Shown here in pieces: positions 8,304 to 17,031 of a stretch of DNA of 32,478 nucleotides. Position numbers and translations under genes: made by a program. Each line of letters opens with the position of its first letter. Within the stretch, counting starts at the first letter, position 1. The notes under the pieces were generated by a model that was not told the DNA's origin, did no database searches, and saw only the letters and a program-made list of their open reading frames with translations. Source of the stretch: an uncultured Bacteroides sp. (GTDB lineage: Bacteria; Bacteroidota; Bacteroidia; Bacteroidales; Bacteroidaceae); contig CAMWGU010000030.1 of assembly GCA_947173895.1 (NCBI GenBank), positions 1 to 32,478 of the forward strand. Reading direction: 5' to 3'.

Positions 8304-9613
8304 ATTTTTCCAGTGGTGAATAAGAGTTTATAATAATAGTATAGGATGTTGATGCGTGCATTGGCCAGTTGCTCTTCTGCATCGAGTTTGGCGTTGGCTG
8401 CATCCAGCATGTCGGTAATCAGGGCCATGTCTGCCGAATAGCGTGTGGCCACAATACGGTAGTTCCGCTCGGCCAGTTCTGCGCTTTTCCGTCGGGTTTT
8501 CAGCTCTTCGTAGGCTTCCAGATAGTGTATGTGGTCGGCTCTGACGGCCAGTGCGACATTCTCCTGTGCAACGGCAAACTCCTCCATGCTCCTTTTCGTG
8601 GCGGCACGGCTTTTGGCCAGGGAGCGGTTGCTCTTGTATAAAGAAGCGAGGTTGTAGCTGACGCCTACTCCCACATACCAATAACTCAGGTTTCGGTCGA
8701 TGGGCGGAATTTCCACCAGGATGGGGCCGTCGATGGTCCAGTTGGCCTGAATTCCTATCTTGGGTAGGCGTTCGGAGCGGACGAGGCTTTCGGCCTTACG
8801 GCTTATCTCCACGCCGGAACGCGCCAGGCTTAGTGACGGGGAGTTCGCCATGGCTTCTTGTTGCCACCAGTGCTCTTCCTCCATTGGCAGAGAGCGGTCG
8901 AGGATGGTGGAGTCTGGAACGACGACCGTTCCGTTGGGCAATCCTGCCGTTGTCACCAGGTTGGTATTGAGGATGTCGAGCAGGTTGTTTATCCTGACCA
9001 GTTGCAATTCCAGGTTCGAGACTAGGAGCTCGTAGCGCGTGATGTCGTTCTGAAGCGCCGTACCCTGTTCGTGGCGTGCTTGCATCTCCTTTAATACCTT
9101 TTCGGCAGCGCACAAGTTGCTTTCCACTACCCGGCGCAGGTTGGTGTACTTATAGACGTCCAGATAGAACCCGGTGAGCCGGAAACGGATGTTGTCCCGT
9201 TGGAAATCGGCGGCATACCGCGAGGCGGTCAGTTCTAATTCGGACAGTTTGATAGCATTTGTCACGGCGCCTCCCGTATAGAGGGGTTGGGTGACGCTTA
9301 GTGACAGGCCGTTTCCGAAATGGGGGATGGGTGCCTTTTGATAATCACTGAGGTTGCGCTTGGTCGTGAATCCGTCGCCTATGTAACTGACGGACAGCGA
9401 TGCGTTGATGTCAGGCAGCCGGCCGGCACGCGCAACGCTTGTCGCATGTTCGGCTTCGGTCTGCGCCGTAAACGAAGGGCGGAGTTGCGCACTGTTGGCC
9501 TCGGCTACCTTGAAAATCTCTTCCAAGGTCATGACCGACTGGCCGTACGAGCGCATCCCACCGCTCAGCAAGGCCACAGACAGCAGCCCTGTGAGCAATC
9601 GAAGATTGTTCAT
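8300..9613 (-). CDS. TolC-family outer-membrane efflux channel
   Basis: A 437-residue outer-membrane factor, first gene of the efflux operon. The N terminus is a signal peptide (MNNLRLLTGLLSVALLSGGM...SYGQ) with no lipobox Cys. Two related halves follow, each with long amphipathic helices and beta segments; the repeats begin near LEEIFKVAEANSAQLRPSF and near EEHWWQQEAMANSPSLSLARSG. The helix ends carry the TolC-family pattern (for example ARYEKL-type coils and YLDVYKYTNLRRVVESN). The length matches the family (about 420-500). The ATG at 9613 is well placed for the signal peptide. Upstream lies a long leader with a possible small ORF, a palindrome and a promoter box, listed separately. Confidence 0.92.
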   Translation of the reverse strand: MNNLRLLTGLLSVALLSGGMRSYGQSVMTLEEIFKVAEANSAQLRPSFTAQTEAEHATSVARAGRLPDINASLSVSYIGDGFTTKRNLSDYQKAPIPHFGNGLSLSVTQPLYTGGAVTNAIKLSELELTASRYAADFQRDNIRFRLTGFYLDVYKYTNLRRVVESNLCAAEKVLKEMQARHEQGTALQNDITRYELLVSNLELQLVRINNLLDILNTNLVTTAGLPNGTVVVPDSTILDRSLPMEEEHWWQQEAMANSPSLSLARSGVEISRKAESLVRSERLPKIGIQANWTIDGPILVEIPPIDRNLSYWYVGVGVSYNLASLYKSNRSLAKSRAATKRSMEEFAVAQENVALAVRADHIHYLEAYEELKTRRKSAELAERNYRIVATRYSADMALITDMLDAANAKLDAEEQLANARINILYYYYKLLFTTGKI

Positions 9614-9651
9614 AAGGTATTTGTTTTATATGATTAAAATGGATTATCTTG

Positions 9652-9672
9652 TCAGTCAAGATGTGTGACTGA
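9652..9672 (-). promoter_or_regulatory. Palindrome TCAGTCA-n7-TGACTGA upstream of the efflux operon
   Basis: A perfect 7-bp inverted repeat with a 7-bp centre, 39 bp upstream of the TolC-like start codon. It could be a two-fold operator for a repressor. If the promoter at 9819-9826 is used, it would instead be a small RNA hairpin in the leader. The sequence alone cannot tell which. Confidence 0.4.
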
Positions 9673-9687
9673 ATCTAACTCGCCGAT

Positions 9688-9789
9688 TTACGAGCCATGC
9701 ACTGAAGCTGTACTTTTCCAGTTTTCCATATATCCCCAGTTCCTGATAGGGACATTCAGTTTTGTGGTACACTTGTTTTTTTTCGTCAT
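9688..9789 (-). CDS. Possible 33-residue leader ORF before the efflux operon
   Basis: An ATG at 9789 opens a 33-codon frame ending with TAA at 9688-9690. The peptide begins MTKKNKCTTK and ends KSTASVHGS. It lies in the leader between the likely promoter and the TolC-like gene, and its stop is 15 bases before the palindrome at 9652-9672. I do not recognise the peptide, and a frame this short can occur by chance. The position is what makes it a candidate regulatory leader peptide. Confidence 0.25.
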   Translation of the reverse strand: MTKKNKCTTKLNVPIRNWGYMENWKSTASVHGS

Positions 9790-9818
9790 ACAGGGGCGAC
9801 TCTTTGTGAATCGCGCTG

Positions 9819-9826
9819 CAAAATTA
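9819..9826 (-). promoter_or_regulatory. Putative -7 box (TAATTTTG) for the efflux operon
   Basis: On the - strand TAATTTTG matches the Bacteroides -7 consensus TAnnTTTG exactly. No clear TTTG lies 19-21 bp upstream. Initiation near 9812 would give a leader of about 200 nt before the TolC-like gene. This and neighbouring entries cover the 587-bp gap 9614-10200. Confidence 0.4.
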
Positions 9827-9981
9827 GGAAAAAAAGTTGATTTGACCGTTGCATCAGGCAATTATTTTGTGTGTCGTACGTGGCTCTTATGTTTGGAATA
9901 CACCCCCATGCGTAATGCTTTTCCGTTTGATTTGTGGCGGATGGAAGACGACTTTTAAAGGGCCTATACCTCGTTTTTTTA

Positions 9982-9995
9982 CACGTACGTACGTG
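9982..9995. repeat. 14-bp perfect palindrome of the ACGTACGT repeat type
   Basis: CACGTACGTACGTG is its own reverse complement. Related CGTACGT/CGTATGT sequence recurs in the window at 22195-22282 and 32412-32426. Here and at 32412 it is followed within about 30 bp by TACATGAGG. It may be an intergenic repeat family or a protein site; it lies about 170 bp upstream of the purF-like promoter. Confidence 0.5.
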
Positions 9996-10163
9996 CGGAC
10001 CTACGTGGGCGTACATGAGGACTAAATTACGTGCCTACGCGAAGGGTCGCCCATATGTATGTGTTTTGCGATGGCATATTTCTCTCTCTTCCGACATCTT
10101 TTCCCCATGCGTTTTTCGATTACTTTTCTCCTGTTTTTTTTCGTCTATTCCGGAGAATTTTCG

Positions 10164-10171
10164 TACTTTTG
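10164..10171 (+). promoter_or_regulatory. Putative -7 box (TACTTTTG) for the purF-like gene
   Basis: TACTTTTG fits TAnnTTTG exactly. A T-rich stretch with TTTC (10139-10142) lies 21 bp upstream in place of the TTTG -33 box. Transcription from about 10178 leaves a leader of roughly 22 nt and excludes the longer in-frame upstream starts, fixing the ATG at 10201. Confidence 0.55.
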
Positions 10172-10200
10172 CGCCCAAAACAAAAAATACGCAAAAAGGA

Positions 10201-11607
10201 ATGGGTGGTTTTTTTGGAACAGTCGCAAAGGCTGAATGCGTCACCGATTTATTTTACGGGACGGACTATAATTCACATTTAGGAACGAAAAGGGGAGGCT
10301 TGGCTACGTATGCCCATGGAGAGGGCTTTATGCGTTCCATTCATAACCTGGAGAGTTCTTATTTCCGCACAAAGTTTGAATCAGAACTTTCAAAGTTCAA
10401 GGGTAACTCGGGAATCGGCGTCATTAGTGATACGGACCCGCAACCTATTGTAATCAACTCGCATTTGGGCAAGTTTGCCATCGTCACGGTAGCCAAAATC
10501 AATAACATTACAGAATTGGAGCATGACTTGTTGGCGGCTAATATGCATTTCTCCGAAATGAGTCTTGGAAAAACCAACCAGACGGAGTTGATAGCATTGC
10601 TCATTGTGCAGGGAAAAGATTTTGTAGACGGCATTGAGAATGTTTTTAATAAGATTAAGGGTTCATGCTCTATGCTGATATTGACGGAGGACGGCATTAT
10701 TGCCGCGCGCGACAAATGGGGGCGTACTCCAATTGTAATAGGTAAGAAAGAGGGAGCTTATGCGGCGACAAGCGAATCGAGCAGTTTGCCGAATCTGGAT
10801 TACAAAATAGAGAAATATGTGGGACCGGGCGAAATAATTCGCTTGCGTGCCGACGGGATGGAACAAATGCGCAAGCCGAATGAAGGAATGCAGATTTGTT
10901 CTTTTTTGTGGGTATACTATGGTTTCCCTGTTTCTTGTTACGAAGGTAAGAACGTGGAGGAAGTGCGTTTCATGAGTGGCTATAAGATGGGGAAAAAGGA
11001 TGATTCGGAAGTGGATTGTGCCTGTGGAATCCCCGATTCGGGAGTAGGAATGGCTTTGGGATATGCTGAAGGCAAGGGTATTCCTTATCATCGTGCTATA
11101 GCCAAGTATACACCTACATGGCCTCGTAGCTTTACTCCTGCCAAGCAGGAGATGCGTTCGCTGGTGGCGAAAATGAAATTGATTCCCAACCGCGCCATGC
11201 TGGAGGGAAAGCGTGTGTTGTTTTGTGACGACTCCATCGTACGCGGAACACAGCTTCGCGACAATGTGAAGATCTTGTTTGATTATGGAGCCAAGGAGGT
11301 GCATATGCGTATTGCTTGTCCGCCGCTGATTTACGGATGTCCGTTTGTTGGTTTCACTTCGTCGAAAAGTGATTTGGAGCTGATTACCCGTCGAATCATT
11401 AAGGAAATAGAAGGCGATGAAAACAAGAACTTGGAGAAATATGCACAAACAGATTCTCCCGAATATAAACAGATGGTGCAGATGATTGCTGATCGTTTTG
11501 GACTGAGTTCTTTGAAATTCAATACCTTGGAGACTTTGATAGAAGCTATCGGACTGCCAAAATGTAAGGTTTGTACCCATTGTTTTGATGGTTCCAGTTG
11601 CTTCTGA
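10201..11607 (+). CDS. PurF-like amidophosphoribosyltransferase paralogue lacking the glutaminase nucleophile
   Basis: A 468-residue protein with the PurF architecture: class-II glutamine-amidotransferase-like N domain and a phosphoribosyltransferase C domain. The PRPP motif is intact (about residues 339-351, VLFCDDSIVRGTQ). The phosphate-site segment PDSGVGMALGYA is present. C-terminal cysteines at 455, 458, 461 and 467, with others in VDCACG and YGCPF, could hold an Fe-S cluster as in Bacillus-type PurF. The N terminus is MGGFFG where active PurF has Cys at position 1 or 2. The usual HRYxTxG substrate segment is GNSGIGVISDTDPQP, and the NGN segment is AKIN. Glutamine hydrolysis is therefore unlikely. 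It may use free ammonia, a partner protein, or do something else. The start is set by the promoter at 10164 and has an upstream AAGGA. Databases probably label this amidophosphoribosyltransferase. Confidence 0.8.
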   Translation: MGGFFGTVAKAECVTDLFYGTDYNSHLGTKRGGLATYAHGEGFMRSIHNLESSYFRTKFESELSKFKGNSGIGVISDTDPQPIVINSHLGKFAIVTVAKINNITELEHDLLAANMHFSEMSLGKTNQTELIALLIVQGKDFVDGIENVFNKIKGSCSMLILTEDGIIAARDKWGRTPIVIGKKEGAYAATSESSSLPNLDYKIEKYVGPGEIIRLRADGMEQMRKPNEGMQICSFLWVYYGFPVSCYEGKNVEEVRFMSGYKMGKKDDSEVDCACGIPDSGVGMALGYAEGKGIPYHRAIAKYTPTWPRSFTPAKQEMRSLVAKMKLIPNRAMLEGKRVLFCDDSIVRGTQLRDNVKILFDYGAKEVHMRIACPPLIYGCPFVGFTSSKSDLELITRRIIKEIEGDENKNLEKYAQTDSPEYKQMVQMIADRFGLSSLKFNTLETLIEAIGLPKCKVCTHCFDGSSCF

Positions 11608-11632
11608 TAGCAAAATAATAAGAATGTTCATA

Positions 11633-11673
11633 AAAAAGAGCCGTGAATTGTTTGGCAGTTCACGGCTCTTTTT
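11633..11673 (+). terminator. Rho-independent terminator after the purF-like gene
   Basis: A perfect 15-bp stem (AAAAAGAGCCGTGAA with TTCACGGCTCTTTTT) encloses an 11-nt loop and ends in a T-run. It lies 26 bp after the stop codon and separates this gene from pepT, so pepT needs its own promoter or read-through. Confidence 0.92.
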
Positions 11674-11714
11674 CTATTTTTACAGGCAAGTATGAATATT
11701 AAAGCAAAAGAAAA

Positions 11715-12935
11715 ATGACAGTAATAGAACGTTTTTTGAAATATGTGAGTTTCGATACCCAGTCTGATGAGAATAGCGGTGTTACGCCTAGTACGCCGAA
11801 ACAGATGGTGTTTGCCCGTTATTTGAAAGCTGAACTGGAAGAATTAGGATTTCAGGAAATCTCTTTGGACGAGAACGGCTATTTGTTTGCCACTTTGCCT
11901 GCCAATACGGATAAGCCGGTTCCTGTTATCGGGTTTATAGCCCACATGGATACCAGTCCCGACATGACGGGCGCGGGTGTTTCTCCACGTATAGTTTGTA
12001 ACTATGACGGGGCGGACATTGTGTTGTGTGAGGAAGACAACATTGTGCTTTCTCCCAAACAGTTTCCTGAACTGTTGGACCATCAGGGCGAAGACCTAAT
12101 TGTTACTGATGGCAAGACATTGCTGGGGGCTGATGATAAAGCCGGTATTGCCGAAATTGTTTCGGCTATGGTGTATTTGAAAGAACATCCCGAAATCAAG
12201 CATGGAAAGATTCGTGTCGGATTTAATCCGGATGAAGAAATTGGTATGGGTGCTCATAAGTTTGATGTGGAGAAATTCGGATGTGAATGGGCTTATACAA
12301 TGGATGGCGGTGAAGTGGGCGAACTGGAATTCGAGAACTTCAATGCAGCTTCTGCCAAGGTAATTGTCAAAGGACGCAATGTGCATCCGGGATATGCCAA
12401 GAATAAAATGATCAATTCTTTGCGTGTGGCCAATGAATTTGCAGCTTTGTTGCCGGCAAATGAAGTGCCCGAATGTACCGATGGATACGAAGGATTCTAT
12501 CATTTGATCGGTATGTCGGGCGAAGTAGAGCAGACTACACTCACCTATATTATCCGCAATCATGATCGTGCGAAATTTGAGGCATGTAAGGATAGCATGA
12601 AACATTGGGCGGAGATGATCAATCAGAAATATGGAGAAGGAACTGTGACATTGGAATTGAAAGACCAATATTACAATATGCGCGAGAAGATTGAACCAGT
12701 GATGCATATCATTGACCTTGCTTTCAAGGCCATGGAGGAAGCGGGTGTAACCCCAAAAGTAAAGGCTATCCGGGGCGGAACAGACGGTGCGCAACTTTCG
12801 TTCAAGGGATTACCTTGTCCCAATATCTTTGCCGGCGGATTGAACTTTCATGGCAGGTATGAATTTGCGCCTGTACAGTCCATTGAAAAAGCCATGAATG
12901 TAGTGGTGAAGATAGCCGAACTGGTAGCTAGATAA
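11715..12935 (+). CDS. pepT: Peptidase T (tripeptide aminopeptidase)
   Basis: A 406-residue cytoplasmic di-zinc aminopeptidase of the M20 family that removes the N-terminal residue from tripeptides. The metal and catalytic residues are visible at family-typical positions: H77 and D79 in AHMDTS, D140 in GADDKAG, E174/E175 in PDEEIG, D197 in TMDGG and H379 in FHGRYEF. The dimerisation domain lies between about 208 and 320 ([13 protein letters not shown]). Length and motifs match PepT throughout, with no truncation. The start ATG gives the conserved opening [17 protein letters not shown]. gcvT follows after 36 bp in the same direction, probably in the same transcript. Confidence 0.96.
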   Translation: MTVIERFLKYVSFDTQSDENSGVTPSTPKQMVFARYLKAELEELGFQEISLDENGYLFATLPANTDKPVPVIGFIAHMDTSPDMTGAGVSPRIVCNYDGADIVLCEEDNIVLSPKQFPELLDHQGEDLIVTDGKTLLGADDKAGIAEIVSAMVYLKEHPEIKHGKIRVGFNPDEEIGMGAHKFDVEKFGCEWAYTMDGGEVGELEFENFNAASAKVIVKGRNVHPGYAKNKMINSLRVANEFAALLPANEVPECTDGYEGFYHLIGMSGEVEQTTLTYIIRNHDRAKFEACKDSMKHWAEMINQKYGEGTVTLELKDQYYNMREKIEPVMHIIDLAFKAMEEAGVTPKVKAIRGGTDGAQLSFKGLPCPNIFAGGLNFHGRYEFAPVQSIEKAMNVVVKIAELVAR

Positions 12936-12971
12936 ACAGATATTTTAACCTTAAAAAATTGAGATAATAAC

Positions 12972-14057
12972 ATGAAAACAACTCCGTTTACAGAGACACA
13001 CATTGCCCTAGGGGCGAAAATGCATGAGTTTGCAGGTTATAACATGCCTATTGAATATTCAGGAATTATCGACGAACACCTTACGGTGTGCAATGCCGTA
13101 GGTGTTTTTGATGTATCCCACATGGGCGAGTTTTGGGTGAAGGGACCTTCTGCCTTGGAGTTTCTACAGCAGGTGACTTCAAATAATGTGGCTACTCTGC
13201 CGGTGGGAAAAGCGCAATATACTTGTTTCCCTAATGAAGAGGGAGGTATCGTGGATGATTTGTTGGTGTATCACTATGAACCCGAAAAATACCTGTTGGT
13301 GGTAAATGCCGCCAATATTGACAAGGACTGGAATTGGTGTGTATCTCATAATGTGGTGGGAGCGGAACTGGAAAACGCATCCGACCGTATGGCACAGCTG
13401 GCTGTTCAGGGACCCAAAGCACTGGAAATCTTGCAGAAGCTGACTTTGGTTAATCTGTCCGATATTCCTTATTATGCTTTTACAACAGGTGAGTTTGCGG
13501 GCCAAAAAGATGTGATAATTTCGAATACTGGCTATACAGGTGCGGGTGGTTTTGAACTTTATTTTTATCCTGAGGCAGGCCAGGTTATCTGGAATGCTAT
13601 TTTTGAGGCTGGTGCTTCCGAAGGCATCAAACCTATCGGATTGGGTGCACGCGATACGTTGCGTCTGGAGATGGGCTTCTGCCTGTATGGCAACGATTTG
13701 AATGACACTACTTCGCCGCTGGAAGCAGGACTGGGATGGATTACCAAGTTTGTGGAAGGGAAGAATTTCACATCGCGCGCTTTGCTGGAAAAGCAGAAAG
13801 CCGAAGGAATAAAGCGCAAACTGGTTGCTTTTGAGATGGTGGACCGTGGTATTCCCCGTCATGGCTATGAGTTGGTCAATGCCGAAGGAGAGAAAATAGG
13901 TGAAGTGACTAGCGGGACCATGTCGCCGACTCGTAAGATTGGTATCGGTATGGGCTATGTGCAGGCGGGCTATGCAGCATTGGGCACTGAAGTATTTATA
14001 AATGTGCGCGGACGTAAACTGAAAGCAGTAGTGGTAAAAGCGCCGTTTAGAAAATAA
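12972..14057 (+). CDS. gcvT: Glycine cleavage system T protein (aminomethyltransferase)
   Basis: A 361-residue folate-dependent enzyme that takes the aminomethyl group from lipoylated GcvH, releasing ammonia and forming 5,10-methylene-tetrahydrofolate. Typical segments are all present: [10 protein letters not shown] near the start, [11 protein letters not shown], the folate-site region [33 protein letters not shown], and [20 protein letters not shown]. The C-terminal GcvT_C barrel includes [20 protein letters not shown]. The length matches the family. gcvH and gcvP are not in the window, so the rest of the complex is encoded elsewhere. It follows pepT by 36 bp with no terminator between, which suggests co-transcription. 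No glycine riboswitch is visible in that short gap. Confidence 0.97.
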   Translation: MKTTPFTETHIALGAKMHEFAGYNMPIEYSGIIDEHLTVCNAVGVFDVSHMGEFWVKGPSALEFLQQVTSNNVATLPVGKAQYTCFPNEEGGIVDDLLVYHYEPEKYLLVVNAANIDKDWNWCVSHNVVGAELENASDRMAQLAVQGPKALEILQKLTLVNLSDIPYYAFTTGEFAGQKDVIISNTGYTGAGGFELYFYPEAGQVIWNAIFEAGASEGIKPIGLGARDTLRLEMGFCLYGNDLNDTTSPLEAGLGWITKFVEGKNFTSRALLEKQKAEGIKRKLVAFEMVDRGIPRHGYELVNAEGEKIGEVTSGTMSPTRKIGIGMGYVQAGYAALGTEVFINVRGRKLKAVVVKAPFRK

Positions 14058-14480
14058 GGTTTTGCTTTCTGGTTGTAGTTGCCCTTGTTCGTATTTGTGA
14101 CTAGTCTTCCCTGTCGGTTTCATGCAAAGGAAAGATGCGTCAAGATCGAGTATTCAGAAAGATGATGAATTGTAATTATGAGGTTTAAAAGGGGGGTGTC
14201 ATTACTCAAAATCGAGTTTGATACGCCCTTTTGGGTCTTTAAAGATATTCAAGTTTTAAATTGGAAGTTCATCTTTTCTGAAATGGAGTTTTGATATACA
14301 CCCTCATGTTCTTTTATATCTGTTGCAGTTTGGACATTCTTTTTCTTATTTGTTTCTGACAGGAGGAATGTATGTATCGTTTGATATTGCTGATGGCAGG
14401 GTTGATGTAGGAAATAGATTTTGTATCAGGCGGAAGTGAAATAAATATGGAAATAAAAGATGTGATAAATAGATAATTCT
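14058..14480. other. Intergenic region with no recognised gene
   Basis: No plausible coding frame was found. An imperfect hairpin is possible around 14191-14228 (GGGTGTC... with GATACGCCC, followed by TTTTGGG), perhaps ending gcvT transcripts. The 12-mer ACACCCTCATGT at 14298-14309 is the reverse complement of ACATGAGGGTGT at 32436-32447, so a small repeat may be shared by the two sites. Confidence 0.4.
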
Positions 14481-14488
14481 TAATTTTG
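14481..14488 (+). promoter_or_regulatory. Putative -7 box (TAATTTTG) for the antiporter gene
   Basis: An exact TAnnTTTG match 20 bp before the start codon. The upstream -33 position holds only a weak TGTG. Transcripts would carry a very short leader. Confidence 0.5.
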
Positions 14489-14508
14489 CAAACAAAACTC
14501 CATTAATT

Positions 14509-16776
14509 ATGTCTGAATTGGCTCCTTTAATAAGTGATTTGGCTTTAATTCTGATCTGCGCCGGTGTCATGACGCTTGTTTTCAAACGGTTAAAGCAACC
14601 TCTTGTACTTGGCTATATTGTAGCTGGATTTCTGGCAAGTCCTCATGTTTCTTTTACTCCTTCGGTTATTGATATGGCCAATATCCATACTTGGTCGGAG
14701 ATAGGTGTGATATTTCTGTTGTTTGCTTTGGGACTGGAGTTCAGTTTCAAGAAACTGGTGAAAGTAGGGGGGACTGCGGTTATTGCGGCATGTACCATTA
14801 TTTTCTGCATGATATTGATCGGTATGTTTGTTGGCTGGTCTTTCGGGTGGAAATACATGGATTGCCTGTATTTAGGCGGCATGCTGGCCATGTCTTCTAC
14901 TACTATTATATATAAGGCTTTCGACGATTTAGGGCTGAGACAACAACGATTTGCCGGCTTGGTGCTTAGCATTTTGATATTAGAAGACATATTGGCCATT
15001 GTCTTGATGGTGATGCTGAGTACGATGGCGGTGAGCCAGAACTTTGAAGGAAGCGAGATGTTATATAGCATTGGAAAGTTGTTGTTTTTCCTGATATTAT
15101 GGTTTGTGGTAGGTATTTATGTTATTCCTACTTTTTTAAAACGTTCCCGCCGATGGATGGGAAATGAGACGCTGCTTATTGTGTCGTTGGCCTTATGCTT
15201 CGGTATGGTGGTTGTGGCTGCCCAGGTAGGATTCTCGGCTGCGTTTGGAGCTTTTATAATGGGGTCTATTTTGGCTGAAACAGTGGAAGCCGAGAATATA
15301 GAGAAACTGGTGGCACCTGTCAAAGATCTGTTTGGAGCCATATTTTTTGTATCGGTAGGAATGATGGTTGATCCTGCCATGATTGTGGAATATGCATGGC
15401 CTATTGTCATCATTACGTTAGCCATTTTATTGGGGCAGGTAATTTTCGGTACAGGTGGTGTGGTTTTGTCAGGGCAACCATTGAAAGTAGCTATGCAGTG
15501 CGGTTTCAGTCTGACTCAGATTGGGGAGTTTGCGTTTATTATTGCTTCTCTGGGTGTAAGTTTGAAAGTGACCAGCGATTTTCTGTATCCTATCGTGGTG
15601 GCGGTTTCTGTTATCACCACGTTTACCACTCCATACATGATACGTTTGGCTCTGCCGGCTTATAATGTGGTGGAGAAGCGCATTCCGACCAAATGGAAGA
15701 GGATGCTCGACCGTTATTCGTCAGGCTCACAGACAGTGAATCATGAAAACAATTGGAAGAAACTATTGGTTGCTATTGGAAAAATTTTGGCCGTTTATTC
15801 GGTGTTATGTATAGCTGTGATTGCATTGTCGTTTCATTTCATCATTCCGTTGTTTCGGACTAGTCTGCCTGCTTTTGGCGCAAATCTGGCGGGGGCGGCA
15901 TTTACCATTGGCTGCATTGCGCCTTTCTTGCGTGCCATCATTATGAAAAAGAATCATTCTATTGAGTTTCAGGCGTTGTGGCAAGACAATCGATTCAATC
16001 GGGCACCTCTTATTTCTATCATTCTGTTCCGCATTGTGATAGCTGTCATGTTCGTAATGTTTATTATTGAAAAACTGTTTCAGACTTCCACAACATTGCT
16101 GGTCGGCATAGCAGTGTTACTGGTAGTTATGATGATGTTCTCGCGTTGGTTGAAGAAACAATCCATATTTATGGAGCGTACTTTCATTCAGAACTTGCGT
16201 TTTCGGGAAGTGCATGCCGAGTTCATGGGGCAGAAACGTCCTGGATACGAAGGTCATCTGTTATCCCGCGATTTGCATCTTTCTGATTTTGATATACCTG
16301 CCGATTCTTTATGGGCTGGCCATACATTAAGAGAACTTAATGTGGGGCATAAATACGGAGTGCATATAGCTTCTATTATTCGTGGCATGCATCGCATTAA
16401 TATACCTGGGGCTAATGTACGTTTGTTTCCCGGTGATACTATACAGGTGATTGGTACGGATGAGCAGTTGAGTGAATTTGCCATTCAAGTGGAACGGGTA
16501 TCGGTAGCAGTTGAAGAAGATGATTTGGAAAAGCGTGAGATGAATCTGAAACAATTTGTCATTGATTGCCATTCTCCTTTCTTGGGTAAGAATATCAAAG
16601 AAAGCGCTATACGGGATGAGTACAAATGCTTGGTGGTAGGTGTTGAGAAAGAAGATAGTACGCTGATGACTCCCGATGTCAACATACCTTTTGCGGAAGG
16701 AGATGTAGTGTGGGTGGTAGGTGAAAGGGATGATGTGTACCGTTTGTTAGGGAAGAAGGAAAAAGAGGAGGATTGA
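14509..16776 (+). CDS. CPA2-family cation/proton antiporter with two C-terminal RCK_C domains
   Basis: A 755-residue inner-membrane protein. The first 390 or so residues are a Na+/H+-exchanger domain of 11-13 helices, with family segments LGYIVAGFLASP, IGVIFLLFALGLEFSF, LAMSSTTIIYKAFDDLGL and LEDILAIVLMV. About residues 420-555 add four further hydrophobic segments. The cytoplasmic end has two TrkA_C/RCK_C-like domains, about 590-660 (LRELNVGHKYGVHIASI, PGDTIQVIGTDEQL) and 677-750 (LGKNIKESAIRDEYKCLVVGV, EGDVVWVVGERDDV). No nucleotide-binding RCK_N (GxGxxG) domain is seen between membrane part and RCK_C, unlike KefB/KefC. It likely exports K+ or Na+ in exchange for protons, gated by a ligand at the RCK_C domains. 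It stands alone as a transcription unit. Confidence 0.88.
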   Translation: MSELAPLISDLALILICAGVMTLVFKRLKQPLVLGYIVAGFLASPHVSFTPSVIDMANIHTWSEIGVIFLLFALGLEFSFKKLVKVGGTAVIAACTIIFCMILIGMFVGWSFGWKYMDCLYLGGMLAMSSTTIIYKAFDDLGLRQQRFAGLVLSILILEDILAIVLMVMLSTMAVSQNFEGSEMLYSIGKLLFFLILWFVVGIYVIPTFLKRSRRWMGNETLLIVSLALCFGMVVVAAQVGFSAAFGAFIMGSILAETVEAENIEKLVAPVKDLFGAIFFVSVGMMVDPAMIVEYAWPIVIITLAILLGQVIFGTGGVVLSGQPLKVAMQCGFSLTQIGEFAFIIASLGVSLKVTSDFLYPIVVAVSVITTFTTPYMIRLALPAYNVVEKRIPTKWKRMLDRYSSGSQTVNHENNWKKLLVAIGKILAVYSVLCIAVIALSFHFIIPLFRTSLPAFGANLAGAAFTIGCIAPFLRAIIMKKNHSIEFQALWQDNRFNRAPLISIILFRIVIAVMFVMFIIEKLFQTSTTLLVGIAVLLVVMMMFSRWLKKQSIFMERTFIQNLRFREVHAEFMGQKRPGYEGHLLSRDLHLSDFDIPADSLWAGHTLRELNVGHKYGVHIASIIRGMHRINIPGANVRLFPGDTIQVIGTDEQLSEFAIQVERVSVAVEEDDLEKREMNLKQFVIDCHSPFLGKNIKESAIRDEYKCLVVGVEKEDSTLMTPDVNIPFAEGDVVWVVGERDDVYRLLGKKEKEED

Positions 16777-16964
16777 ATTCCTTATTAGTATATTAAGTTA
16801 AAAAATGCAATCACAGTTATTGGTCTTATTTTTACTGTATTTGTGAAGCTTATATGATAAAAGTATAAAGAGATGTATTTTTTTGATAGGTGTGCTATTG
16901 TTTCTTCTTTGTTTTATCCGGTTCATTGTGATGAATCGTTGTTTATAACTGCATTTCATAGAAA

Positions 16965-17000
16965 GTACCCCAAAAGTTTTGTGTTTAACTTTTGGGGTAC
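16965..17000. terminator. Bidirectional hairpin between the antiporter and OmpH-like genes
   Basis: GTACCCCAAAAGTT (16965-16978) pairs perfectly with AACTTTTGGGGTAC (16987-17000), with an 8-nt loop. It sits between convergent genes. It is much closer to the OmpH-like stop (17032) than to the antiporter stop (16776), and T-rich sequence follows on the - strand side. It probably ends the - strand operon and may also serve the + strand. Confidence 0.75.
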
Positions 17001-17031
17001 AACTAAAAATATCCATAAAACTGAATGAGAC

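Noticed and set aside
6828-8333. 501-codon + strand frame opposite the MFS and HlyD genes
   Set aside because: It crosses two well-supported - strand genes, and its protein shows no recognisable domain.
9934-10200. N-terminal extension of the purF-like gene
   Set aside because: The extension would begin upstream of the likely promoter (10164-10171) and has no family similarity. It would not restore an N-terminal Cys nucleophile.
12936-12971. Glycine riboswitch before gcvT
   Set aside because: The gap after pepT is only 36 bp, too short for the aptamer, and shows no matching structure.
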